A stretch of 7,800 nucleotides of DNA. It comes from an uncultured Lachnospiraceae bacterium (lineage in GTDB: Bacteria; Bacillota_A; Clostridia; Lachnospirales; Lachnospiraceae). The notes beneath the pieces were generated by a model. It ran no database searches. It had not been told where the DNA came from and was given only the letters and a program-made list of their open reading frames with translations. The position numbers and the translations under genes are program-made. Shown one piece after another: positions 1 to 6,329 of this stretch. Positions within the stretch are counted from its first letter, which is position 1. Each line of letters begins with the position of its first letter. The stretch lies in assembly GCA_910585855.1 (NCBI GenBank), contig CAJUGZ010000208.1:1-7800 (forward strand), in the 5' to 3' direction.

Positions 1-1
1 T

Positions 2-637
2 TTAACAGCAGAGGAAATCGAAATTTTACAGATAACACAAGAGGAAATTCAGCAGTTTTACGAGGATTACTGCTTGGCAGATAAAATCTATCAAAAATTA
101 ACTTCTCAGGTAGAGCAGGAAATCAGTGATTCAGAAGCAAGAGTAATTGTGGTACAGCATATTTTTTTTGAAATAGATCCAGAAGACAGCGAAGAGGAAA
201 AACAAAATCTTAGGGAACAGCTTTTAAAATTAAAGCAGCAGGCAGAAGAAGGAGGAAGCTTTTCTTCTCTTGCGGTGGAGTATAGTGAAGATCCGACGAT
301 AGAGTATTCTTTTGGAAGAGGAGAGATGGAAGCGTCGTTTGAAGAGGCGGCGTTTGCACTTTCAGTTGGAGAGATCAGTGATGTGGTAGAAACCAGTTCC
401 GGTTATCATTTAATCTATTGTGTCAATGACTATGATGTAGAAAAAACAACCAATAATAAGGTAACAATTATGGAAAAACGAAGACAGGCAGCATTTGATC
501 AAGTTTATCAAGAATTTGCCGCTGGGCTGATTTCCGAGATGAACGAGAAGGCATGGAATAAGATTCGGTTTGATGAATTGACATCAGTAAAAACCAAATC
601 GTTATTTTCCGTTTATTTAGAATACAAAGACAAATAA
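2..637 (+). CDS. PpiC/SurA-type peptidyl-prolyl cis-trans isomerase, 5' end outside window
   Basis: This is the C-terminal 211 residues of a parvulin-family prolyl isomerase, which catalyses cis-trans isomerisation of peptidyl-proline bonds, usually on proteins folding outside the cytoplasm. The frame is open from base 2 without a convincing start; the TTG at 74 is internal and has no ribosome binding site, so the gene begins upstream. The parvulin domain covers about fragment residues 46-146. It starts with ARVIVVQHIFF, continues through GGSFSSLAVEYSED and FGRGEM, and ends with ALSVGEISDVVETSSGYHLI. The two histidines typical of the fold (in VQHIF and GYHLI) are present. About 65 charged residues follow, ending in EYKDK. 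Any signal peptide or lipobox would lie in the missing part, so PrsA-like surface anchoring is an inference. nfo starts 57 bases downstream on the same strand with no terminator between, so co-transcription is possible. Confidence 0.85.
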   Translation, partial: LTAEEIEILQITQEEIQQFYEDYCLADKIYQKLTSQVEQEISDSEARVIVVQHIFFEIDPEDSEEEKQNLREQLLKLKQQAEEGGSFSSLAVEYSEDPTIEYSFGRGEMEASFEEAAFALSVGEISDVVETSSGYHLIYCVNDYDVEKTTNNKVTIMEKRRQAAFDQVYQEFAAGLISEMNEKAWNKIRFDELTSVKTKSLFSVYLEYKDK

Positions 638-680
638 GTATATAAAACAAAAAAATATAGACAAAACACAAACGAATAGA

Positions 681-686
681 AAGGAG
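681..686 (+). promoter_or_regulatory. Ribosome binding site of nfo
   Basis: AAGGAG lies 8 bases before the ATG at 695 and fixes that start. Confidence 0.8.
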
Positions 687-694
687 CAAAAAAG

Positions 695-1531
695 ATGCTG
701 CGAATTGGATGTCATTTATCAATTGCAAACGGTTATATGAGCATTGCAAAGGAAACAATTTCAATAGGAGGAAATACATTTCAGTTTTTCTCTAGAAATC
801 CGAGAGGAACAAAGATTCGGGATGTAGATGAAACAGATATCAAACAGTTTCAAGATTATGCAAAAGAGCATGAAATTTCTATTATTTTAGCACACGCACC
901 TTATACATTAAATGCAGCAGCTAAAGATGAGAGCCTTCGAAAACTTGCAGTAGAAACAATAACAGAGGATTTAAGAAGAATGGAATATCTTCCCGGAAAT
1001 CTTTATAACTTTCATCCGGGCAGTCATGTCAAGCAGGGAGCAGAAAAGGGAATTGCATATATTGCCGAAATGCTGAATCAGGTACTAAAACCAGAACAGA
1101 CAACAACAGTTTTATTAGAAACCATGGCAGGAAAAGGAACAGAGATTGGCAGAAATTTTGAAGAATTAAAGCAGATTATTGATCAGGTAGAACAAAAGGA
1201 TAAAATAGGAGTTTGTATGGATACCTGCCATATTTGGGACGGGGGGTATGATATAAAAGAACATTTGGATGAAGTGTTAGAAGAATTTGATCAGATTATC
1301 GGTTTGGAGAGGTTAAAAGCAGTTCATTTAAATGACAGTATGAACGGACTGGGAAGTCATAAAGACAGACATGCAAAAATTGGAGAAGGAGAGATTGGAG
1401 AGGCAGCTTTAGTGGCAGTGATCAATCATCCAAAGCTGTATCAACTGCCATTTTATTTGGAAACACCAAATGAATTAGAAGGGTATGCAAAAGAAATTGC
1501 ACTGCTAAAAGCACAGTATTTAAGAAATTGA
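695..1531 (+). CDS. nfo: Endonuclease IV (AP endonuclease)
   Basis: The 278-residue product is a full-length endonuclease IV, a TIM-barrel enzyme that cleaves DNA 5' of abasic sites and clears blocked 3' ends during base excision repair in the cytoplasm. All nine ligands of the trinuclear zinc centre known from the E. coli enzyme can be placed: H67 (AHAPY), H107 (NFHPGSH), E142 (LLETMAGKG), D176 and H179 (CMDTCHIWDGGYD), H211 (HLNDS), D224 and H226 (HKDRHAKIGEG) and E256 (YLETP). The N-terminus MLRIGCHLSIANG matches the family start and follows a good ribosome binding site. The gene may share a transcript with the prolyl isomerase upstream. Its stop codon is only 12 bases before structured repeat copy A, so its mRNA 3' end probably carries that element. 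It converges with the aminopeptidase gene on the minus strand. Confidence 0.96.
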   Translation: MLRIGCHLSIANGYMSIAKETISIGGNTFQFFSRNPRGTKIRDVDETDIKQFQDYAKEHEISIILAHAPYTLNAAAKDESLRKLAVETITEDLRRMEYLPGNLYNFHPGSHVKQGAEKGIAYIAEMLNQVLKPEQTTTVLLETMAGKGTEIGRNFEELKQIIDQVEQKDKIGVCMDTCHIWDGGYDIKEHLDEVLEEFDQIIGLERLKAVHLNDSMNGLGSHKDRHAKIGEGEIGEAALVAVINHPKLYQLPFYLETPNELEGYAKEIALLKAQYLRN

Positions 1532-1543
1532 GGGGGAGGAGGG

Positions 1544-1709
1544 GAGGACGCAAAAATCCGAAGGAAGGTCTGTTCCGGGCCCGCTCTCGCTTAGCATTTC
1601 CTCGTAGCGGACACTAAGACGCTAAAACACAGCGTCTAAGTGCCGACGGGAAATGATGACCCTGCACAGACCTTCCTTCGGATTTTGGCTGTGTATCCCT
1701 GCCGGAAAG
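1544..1709 (+). repeat. Structured intergenic repeat, copy A
   Basis: This is a complete copy of the repeat family also seen at 1911-2077 and 6380-6559. It begins with the box GAGGACGC (1544-1551). An outer stem pairs 1550-1572 with 1667-1689 (22 of 23 positions, 20 of them continuous). Inside is a 94-nt core starting TTCCGGG. Core pairings are GGG 1577-1579 with CCC 1660-1662, CATTTCC 1595-1601 with GGAAATG 1649-1655, CGG and CACT (1608-1615) with AGTGCCG (1639-1645), and an apical stem AGACGCT 1617-1623 with AGCGTCT 1631-1637 closing the 7-nt loop AAAACAC. The tail GGCTGTGTATCCC and GCCGGAAAG ends at 1709. The copy lies 12 bases after the nfo stop codon, sense to nfo. There is no T-run after the outer stem, so it does not look like a classical terminator. 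I do not recognise the family. Confidence 0.85.
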
Positions 1710-1910
1710 TAAAAATATTATGCATAGAGGATACTTTGCTTGTATTTATATTGGGTATTATAGCAAGTATTTATCTTTTCTTTTATTTTTGTATAATATT
1801 TCGTAAGTGCTGTAAGAAATTGTTGAAAAATAGCTTATATTACTTGTCTTTTTCTTTGATAGCACTGTTCAAAAATTAGTTATATAGCCTAAATCTTTGT
1901 AGCAATATTA
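1710..1910. other. AT-rich spacer between repeat copies A and B
   Basis: About 200 bases of very AT-rich sequence separate the oppositely oriented copies A and B at the meeting point of two convergent genes. Apart from the weak hairpin at 1731-1770, I see no gene, RNA gene or promoter here. A reading frame crosses it (1640-1879), but that frame begins inside copy A and has no ribosome binding site. Confidence 0.6.
1731..1790 (+). terminator. Possible weak terminator for nfo
   Basis: ATACTTTGCT (1731-1740) can pair with AGCAAGTAT (1762-1770) with one bulged base across a 21-base loop. A T-rich stretch follows at 1771-1790. The stem is AT-rich and the loop long, so this is tentative. If real, copy A sits between nfo and its terminator. 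Confidence 0.3.
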
Positions 1911-2077
1911 CCTTCCGGCTGGTAGTCACAGCTGAAATTGCAAGGTAGGTCTATGCAGGGTCATCATTTCCCGTCGGCACTTAGGCACGGTACTTTCGTG
2001 CCTTATGTGTCCGCTACGAGGAAATGCTAAGCGAAAGCGGGCCCGGAATAGACCTACCTTGCAATTTCAGCGTCCCC
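1911..2077 (-). repeat. Structured intergenic repeat, copy B
   Basis: This complete copy is inverted relative to A, C and D. Read on the minus strand it has the box GGGGACGC (2077-2070), a perfect 23-bp outer stem (2049-2071 with 1931-1953), and a 95-nt core nearly identical to copy A. The tail is GCTGTGACTACC then AGCCGGAAGG, ending at 1911. The core differs from copy A mainly in the apical hairpin: AGGCACG pairs with CGTGCCT around the 7-nt loop AAAGTAC (1983-2003). CATTTCC/GGAAATG (2020-2026 with 1965-1971) is kept. It is sense-oriented to the aminopeptidase gene and overlaps its end: the box encodes the last residues GGR, and the TGA stop (2069-2067) lies in the outer stem. The near identity of the A and B cores suggests both are recent or under strong constraint. 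Confidence 0.85.
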
Positions 2078-3359
2078 CTTCTTCTTCGAAAAATGATTTT
2101 GCTAGTTTGCAGAGATGGATCTGGTCGTTTGCTCCCATAGTTTCTCGGGAGGAGTGCATTGCCAGAATCGGTGCGCCCAGATCAACGGTTTTCATTGGAA
2201 GGAAACTAGAGGTAATTGTACCAAGGGTAGAACCGCCGGGAATATCAGAACGGTTTGCAAATTTTTTATAGGGAATCTGATGTTTTTGGCAAAGCTGTTC
2301 GATGATGGAAACCGCTTCACAGTCAGTTGCATAACGCTGATTGCCGGACAGTTTAATAGCAACTCCTTCATTTAAGTAAATTTGATTGGTAATATCACAT
2401 TTTTCCGGGTGGTTTGGATGAATGGCATGTGCTACGTCAATAGAAAGCATCATTCCTCCGGCTATAGCGGTTAAATAATCTTCTCGGTTTTGAGAGAGAG
2501 CGGTATAGAGATGCTCTAATACCATAGGAAGAATATTTGAATCGCCGCCTTGTTTGGTATGGCTGCCGATTTCTTCATTGTCAAAAAGGGCAATGACATT
2601 GATGCCGTCTGTTCGTTTTCCATGGATTAATCCGTTTAGGCAGGCTTGTACACTGCTGATATTGTCCAGACGTGGGGAACTGATCAGATCTTCGTTTAGA
2701 CCGATTTGTTCGCTGCTGTCTTTGTTGTAAAGGTTGATTTCATAGTCCATAATGTCTGAAACGTTCACTTGCAGTTCTTTGGAAAGGGCGGTAAGAAACC
2801 AGTTTTTTTCGGAGGATGTATTGACTCCGCAGAATGGAAGCATATCTACCTGACGGTTTAGTTCCATTCCTTCATTGACCTTTCGATTCATATGAATGGC
2901 AAGATTTGGGATGATAAAACAGGGTTTTTGAAAATCAATTAGTTTGATTATTGGATGAAAAACGTCTGTTCCTTTGATGGCAACACGTCCGGCAGCAGAA
3001 AGAGGACGATCCAGCCAAGTACTTAAGATTGGACCGCCATAGACTTCTACATTTAAACTTTGATAGTGCCCTTTTTTCTCTGGAAGGGATTTTAGTTTTA
3101 AACAGGGCCAGTCGGTATGAGCGGCTTCTACACGCAGCATATCTCCTGCCTGATAGTGTTCTCCGATGCGAAAAGCAATTAAAGTAGAATCATAGGGGCG
3201 GATAAAATATCCGTTCCCTTTGGAAAGATGCCATTTTTCATTTAGTTTTTGTTCTTGATAGCCGGCTTTTTTTAGCTGATTTGCTCCTTCTGCTACGGCA
3301 TGAAATGGAGAAACTGATTTTTGCAGCATAGAAAAAAACTCTTTGATTTCTTGTTCCAT
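2067..3359 (-). CDS. M18 family aminopeptidase (aspartyl aminopeptidase-like)
   Basis: The 430-residue product has the usual length and motif order of M18 metallopeptidases, cytosolic di-zinc enzymes that remove N-terminal, often acidic, residues and generally assemble as dodecamers. Metal and catalytic residues seen are H81 (AAHTDWP), D232 (SSPRLDNISS), E262-E263 (FDNEEIGS), D308 (SIDVAHAIHP) and H402 (LAMHSSRE). Two motifs differ from the common form as I know it: HTDWPCLKLK where HTDSP is usual, and SDIPGGSTLG where DxPCGST is usual. Substrate preference therefore cannot be called. The start has GAAAGGA 7 bases upstream (3367-3373). It is the second gene after DUF5721 with a 34-base gap, so the two are probably one operon. 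The tail EEEGGR and the stop codon fall in and beside repeat copy B, suggesting the element reshaped the C-terminus. Confidence 0.93.
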   Translation of the reverse strand: MEQEIKEFFSMLQKSVSPFHAVAEGANQLKKAGYQEQKLNEKWHLSKGNGYFIRPYDSTLIAFRIGEHYQAGDMLRVEAAHTDWPCLKLKSLPEKKGHYQSLNVEVYGGPILSTWLDRPLSAAGRVAIKGTDVFHPIIKLIDFQKPCFIIPNLAIHMNRKVNEGMELNRQVDMLPFCGVNTSSEKNWFLTALSKELQVNVSDIMDYEINLYNKDSSEQIGLNEDLISSPRLDNISSVQACLNGLIHGKRTDGINVIALFDNEEIGSHTKQGGDSNILPMVLEHLYTALSQNREDYLTAIAGGMMLSIDVAHAIHPNHPEKCDITNQIYLNEGVAIKLSGNQRYATDCEAVSIIEQLCQKHQIPYKKFANRSDIPGGSTLGTITSSFLPMKTVDLGAPILAMHSSRETMGANDQIHLCKLAKSFFEEEGGR

Positions 3360-3393
3360 TATAAAGTCCTTTCTTTTAGTTTATGGGAATTTT

Positions 3394-3888
3394 TTATTGT
3401 TCTATATCAATATTTGCATTTTTTAGAAAATCTATCATGGTTTGATCCCAAAAATTTTCCAGTGTTTTGTCAAATGAAAAAGTTTTTATGGAAATTCCGG
3501 TGATACAGACCGCAGAGGAATTTTCATAGCGGATATGAAAGAAAAAGCCGTCTATTTCGTTCGATTCGAAAGAAAGACCACTTTTTTCCAAAAGCTGTTC
3601 GGATTGGGTTGGGGTCAGGCGAAACGTGATTTGGATGGAAAGAGGCGTTTTTTTTCCTTTGATAAACTGAAAACAAAACGGACGAAGAGCTTCCCAAACA
3701 GAGTATTCGGCGTAGCAGCGGTCTTCGTTTTCTTCTTTGGTAAAGTATTCTTTTTTTATTCTTCCGTCAATGGAAAAAGTATTGGCGGTGGTAATGGCAG
3801 ATTTTACTAAATAAAAAGAATCAAAAGTATCTTTTAAAAAGAGTTTTGACATAAAATCTTTTATATTTGTAATCTGTAGTGCCAGCAT
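3394..3888 (-). CDS. DUF5721 family protein, function unknown
   Basis: The 164-residue protein starts MLALQITNIKDFMSKLFLKDTFDSF and contains ITTANTFSIDGRIKKEYF. I associate this pattern with DUF5721, a family of unknown function common in Lachnospiraceae; the name is from memory of the family, not a search. No signal peptide, membrane segment or recognisable catalytic motif is visible, so it is probably cytoplasmic. The start is supported by GAAAGGAG at 3898-3905, 9 bases upstream of the ATG. The gene is the first of a probable two-gene unit with the M18 aminopeptidase and is divergent from htpG. An extended -10 promoter lies at 3953-3961. Nothing in the context gives a specific job. Confidence 0.75.
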   Translation of the reverse strand: MLALQITNIKDFMSKLFLKDTFDSFYLVKSAITTANTFSIDGRIKKEYFTKEENEDRCYAEYSVWEALRPFCFQFIKGKKTPLSIQITFRLTPTQSEQLLEKSGLSFESNEIDGFFFHIRYENSSAVCITGISIKTFSFDKTLENFWDQTMIDFLKNANIDIEQ

Positions 3889-3937
3889 AATTATTCTCTC
3901 CTTTCGTATGCAAAGATACCATTTTTATCTGTAAAAA

Positions 3938-3948
3938 AGCACTCATTT
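3938..3948 (+). promoter_or_regulatory. CIRCE-like half-site near the DUF5721 promoter
   Basis: AGCACTCATTT repeats eleven bases of the left half and spacer of the perfect CIRCE operator at 4059-4085. No matching right half follows at the expected distance. It lies where transcription from the minus-strand -10 box (3953-3958) would start. A single half-site is not expected to bind HrcA well. Confidence 0.25.
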
Positions 3949-3952
3949 ATAG

Positions 3953-3961
3953 ATTATATCA
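3953..3961 (-). promoter_or_regulatory. Extended -10 promoter of the DUF5721-aminopeptidase unit
   Basis: On the minus strand the sequence reads TGATATAAT, a perfect TATAAT -10 with the TGN extension. No good -35 hexamer lies 16-18 bases upstream, which is T-rich, and an extended -10 can compensate for that. The start of transcription would fall near 3946, about 58 bases before the DUF5721 start codon. Confidence 0.6.
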
Positions 3962-4058
3962 CATTTAAAAAAATAGAAAAGTAAAAAATGTTTTTTTTGT
4001 AAAAAATAGGAGGATATGTAATATTTTATAGAGTTTTTAGAAATAGTTCATAAAATTA

Positions 4059-4085
4059 TTAGCACTCATTTGCGTTGAGTGCTAA
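4059..4085. promoter_or_regulatory. CIRCE operator (HrcA binding site) upstream of htpG
   Basis: TTAGCACTC, a 9-base spacer and GAGTGCTAA match the CIRCE consensus exactly in both arms. HrcA represses class I heat-shock genes (groE, dnaK operons) through this site. Here it precedes htpG by 118 bases, so htpG is probably in the HrcA regulon of this organism. It lies between a weak promoter candidate (3997-4024) and a better one (4094-4122). Confidence 0.95.
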
Positions 4086-4093
4086 TTTTTTAC

Positions 4094-4122
4094 TTGACTT
4101 TTTGGTTTTGGTGTAATAAACT
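4094..4122 (+). promoter_or_regulatory. Candidate sigma-A promoter of htpG
   Basis: TTGACT (4094-4099), a 17-base spacer and TAAACT (4117-4122) form a plausible vegetative promoter just after CIRCE. An alternative is TTGTAA (3997-4002), 16 bases, TAATAT (4019-4024), which would put CIRCE in the transcribed leader, the more usual geometry for repression and leader stabilisation. The sequence does not decide between them. Confidence 0.5.
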
Positions 4123-4139
4123 AACCTTATCACAAAAAA

Positions 4140-4164
4140 CTGTAGATAGCTACAGCGATTTTTT
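4140..4164 (+). promoter_or_regulatory. Small hairpin with T-run in the htpG leader
   Basis: CTGTAG (4140-4145) pairs with CTACAG (4150-4155) around ATAG. An A-run precedes it and six T follow at 4159-4164. It resembles a minimal terminator or attenuator inside the leader, but the 6-bp stem is short. Confidence 0.3.
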
Positions 4165-4187
4165 AAAAATAAAAAGCAGAAAATGAT

Positions 4188-4193
4188 AAGGAG
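4188..4193 (+). promoter_or_regulatory. Ribosome binding site deciding the htpG start
   Basis: AAGGAG lies 10 bases before the ATG at 4204. An in-frame ATG at 4183 precedes this site and would make it coding, so 4204 is the start. Confidence 0.8.
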
Positions 4194-4203
4194 TGCAAAT
4201 CAT

Positions 4204-6318
4204 ATGGTAGAGAAAAATGGAAATCTTTCAATTAATAGCGAAAATATTTTCCCGATTATTAAAAAATGGATGTATTCAGATCATGATATTTTTGTGCGTG
4301 AGTTAATTTCAAATGGCTGTGATGCAATTACAAAATTAAAGAAATTGGATATGATGGGGGAATATCATGTCCCGGAAGATAATAAATTTCAGATTCAGGT
4401 AATTGCAGATCCAGAGAAGAAAACGTTAAAGTTTATCGATAATGGGCTTGGAATGGATGCAGATGAAGTAGAAGAGTATATCAATCAGATTGCTTTTTCT
4501 GGTGCTACGGATTTCCTTGCAAAGTATAAGGATAAGACGAACGAGGATCAGATTATCGGACATTTTGGTTTGGGATTTTATTCTGCATTTATGGTAGCAG
4601 AAGAGGTGCATATCGATACATTGTCCTATAAAAAAGATGCTCAGCCGGTGCATTGGGAATGTGACGGTGGTACAGAGTTTTCTATGAAAGAAGGCAGCCG
4701 TACAGAGGTTGGTACAGAGATTACTTTATTTTTAAATGAAGACTGCTATGAATTTTCAAATGAATATCGGGTTCGGGAAGTGATTGAAAAATATTGTTCT
4801 TTTATGCCGATTGAGATTTTCCTTTCAAAAGAAGGAGCAGAGCAGGAATATGAAACAATTGAGGAAAACGAACTGCTTGATACCGATACTGTGACAGAAA
4901 CAATTCAGGTAGAAGCTAAGATGGAAGAAAAGGAAAACGAGGACGGCACAAAGGAGATGGTAGAAGTTTCTCCGGCAAAGAAGCAGTATAAAATTCATAA
5001 GCGTCCACGTCCGTTAAATGATATTCATCCATTGTGGGCAAAACATCCAAATGAATGTACAGAGGAAGAGTATAAGGAATTTTATCGAAATGTTTTCCGG
5101 GACTATAAAGAGCCGTTGTTCTGGATTCATTTAAATATGGATTATCCGTTTAATTTAAAGGGAATTTTATATTTCCCAAAAATCAATACAAAGTATGATT
5201 CTATTGAAGGAATGATTAAACTGTATAACAATCAGGTATTTATTGCAGATAATATTAAAGAAGTAATTCCAGAATTTTTAATGTTGTTAAAGGGTGTAAT
5301 TGATTGTCCAGATCTTCCTTTAAATGTATCAAGAAGTGCATTGCAGAACGATGGATTTGTAAAAAAGATTGCTGATTATATTACAAAGAAAGTGGCAGAT
5401 AAGTTGTCTGGCATGTGTAAGACAGAGCGGGAAACTTATGAAAAATACTGGGATGATATCAGTCCGTTTATTAAATTTGGCTGTTTAAAAGATGACAAGT
5501 TCTGTGAAAAGATTACCGATTATATTTTATTTAAGAATTTAGACGGGAAATATTTTGCACTTCCAGATGCATTGAAAGTAAATGATGAGATAGAAAAAAA
5601 GGATGCAGAAGCAGCAGAAGATGCGGATAATAGTGAGGAAAAGGTAGAAGTAGTCAATGCAGATGGTACAGATGCAAAAGAAGCAGATAATATGGATACA
5701 GAGGAAAAAGAACCAGAAAAACGTACTATTTTCTATGTAACAGATGAAGTGCAGCAGGGGCAGTATATTCGGATGTTTAAAGAGCAGGGGTTGGATGCCT
5801 TTATTTTGGATCATGATATTGATACTCCTTTTATTCAGCAATTGGAATCGAAAAATGAAAAAATTAAGTTCCAAAGAATTGATACTGATTTGACAGGAGA
5901 ATTTAAAGAAGAAACAAATCAGGAAGAAATGAAGGAAATTGTAGATTCTTTAACTGAGATTTTCAGAAAGGCATTAAAGAATGATAAGCTGGATGTCAAA
6001 GTAGAGAAGTTAAAGAATGTTGATGTATCTTCTATGGTAACATTGTCAGAAGAAAGCAGACGTATGCAAGATATGATGAAAATGTATAATATGTACGGTA
6101 TGGATTCTTCTATGTTCAGTGGATCGGAAACATTGGTATTAAATGCAAATCATGCTTTGGTAAAGTATATTTTGGAGAATCGAGATTCAGAATATGTGCC
6201 TATGATGTGTGAGCAGCTTTATGATCTTGCTATGATTAGTCATAAACCGCTGCAGCCAGAAGAAATGAGTAAATTCATTAAGAGAAGCAATGAAATTATG
6301 ATGTTATTGGCAAAATAA
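4204..6318 (+). CDS. htpG: Molecular chaperone HtpG (bacterial Hsp90)
   Basis: The 704-residue product is an ATP-dependent Hsp90 chaperone of the cytoplasm. Numbering from MVEKNGNLSI, the ATPase site shows E33 and N37 (RELISNGCDA), D79 (FIDNGLGM), the lid glycines GHFGLGFYSAF (119-129) and GTEITLFL near 170. The middle domain has the catalytic-loop arginine R377 in LPLNVSRSAL. The C-terminal domain includes a methionine-rich helix (SRRMQDMMKMYNMYGM, about 619-634) at the place where HtpG proteins bind clients. Two acidic low-complexity inserts stand out: about 218-257 at the N-terminal/middle boundary, and about 460-506 within the middle part before RTIFYVTDEVQQ. They explain much of the excess over the roughly 625 residues of E. 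coli HtpG. A CIRCE operator upstream points to HrcA control, and a strong terminator follows. ELISNGCDA rather than ELISNASDA is a lineage-type variant. Confidence 0.97.
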   Translation: MVEKNGNLSINSENIFPIIKKWMYSDHDIFVRELISNGCDAITKLKKLDMMGEYHVPEDNKFQIQVIADPEKKTLKFIDNGLGMDADEVEEYINQIAFSGATDFLAKYKDKTNEDQIIGHFGLGFYSAFMVAEEVHIDTLSYKKDAQPVHWECDGGTEFSMKEGSRTEVGTEITLFLNEDCYEFSNEYRVREVIEKYCSFMPIEIFLSKEGAEQEYETIEENELLDTDTVTETIQVEAKMEEKENEDGTKEMVEVSPAKKQYKIHKRPRPLNDIHPLWAKHPNECTEEEYKEFYRNVFRDYKEPLFWIHLNMDYPFNLKGILYFPKINTKYDSIEGMIKLYNNQVFIADNIKEVIPEFLMLLKGVIDCPDLPLNVSRSALQNDGFVKKIADYITKKVADKLSGMCKTERETYEKYWDDISPFIKFGCLKDDKFCEKITDYILFKNLDGKYFALPDALKVNDEIEKKDAEAAEDADNSEEKVEVVNADGTDAKEADNMDTEEKEPEKRTIFYVTDEVQQGQYIRMFKEQGLDAFILDHDIDTPFIQQLESKNEKIKFQRIDTDLTGEFKEETNQEEMKEIVDSLTEIFRKALKNDKLDVKVEKLKNVDVSSMVTLSEESRRMQDMMKMYNMYGMDSSMFSGSETLVLNANHALVKYILENRDSEYVPMMCEQLYDLAMISHKPLQPEEMSKFIKRSNEIMMLLAK

Positions 6319-6329
6319 AATTAGATAAA

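Noticed and set aside
1544..1709. Repeat copy A as an intrinsic terminator of nfo
   Set aside because: The long stem is not followed by a T-run, and the conserved core and tail go far beyond a terminator hairpin.
1640..1879. A 79-codon reading frame with a hydrophobic stretch that could be a small membrane protein
   Set aside because: It begins inside the conserved core of repeat copy A, has no ribosome binding site, and its hydrophobic part is what AT-rich DNA encodes by chance.
1544..2077. A retron-like non-coding RNA, because of paired ends around a structured core
   Set aside because: No reverse transcriptase gene is in the window, and several dispersed copies next to unrelated housekeeping genes do not fit a retron.
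2005..2375. Two plus-strand reading frames overlapping the aminopeptidase
   Set aside because: They lie opposite a well-supported M18 gene and cross repeat copy B; their proteins match nothing I know.
3535..3810. A 91-codon plus-strand reading frame
   Set aside because: It is antisense to DUF5721, phenylalanine- and lysine-rich, and has no leader signals.
4009..4020. AGGAGG followed by ATG in the region upstream of htpG
   Set aside because: The ATG is followed directly by TAA, so no peptide is encoded. The bases fall in a weak promoter candidate instead.
4183..4203. Upstream in-frame ATG as the htpG start
   Set aside because: It would place the AAGGAG site inside the coding region and add seven residues not typical of HtpG; the ATG at 4204 has correct spacing.
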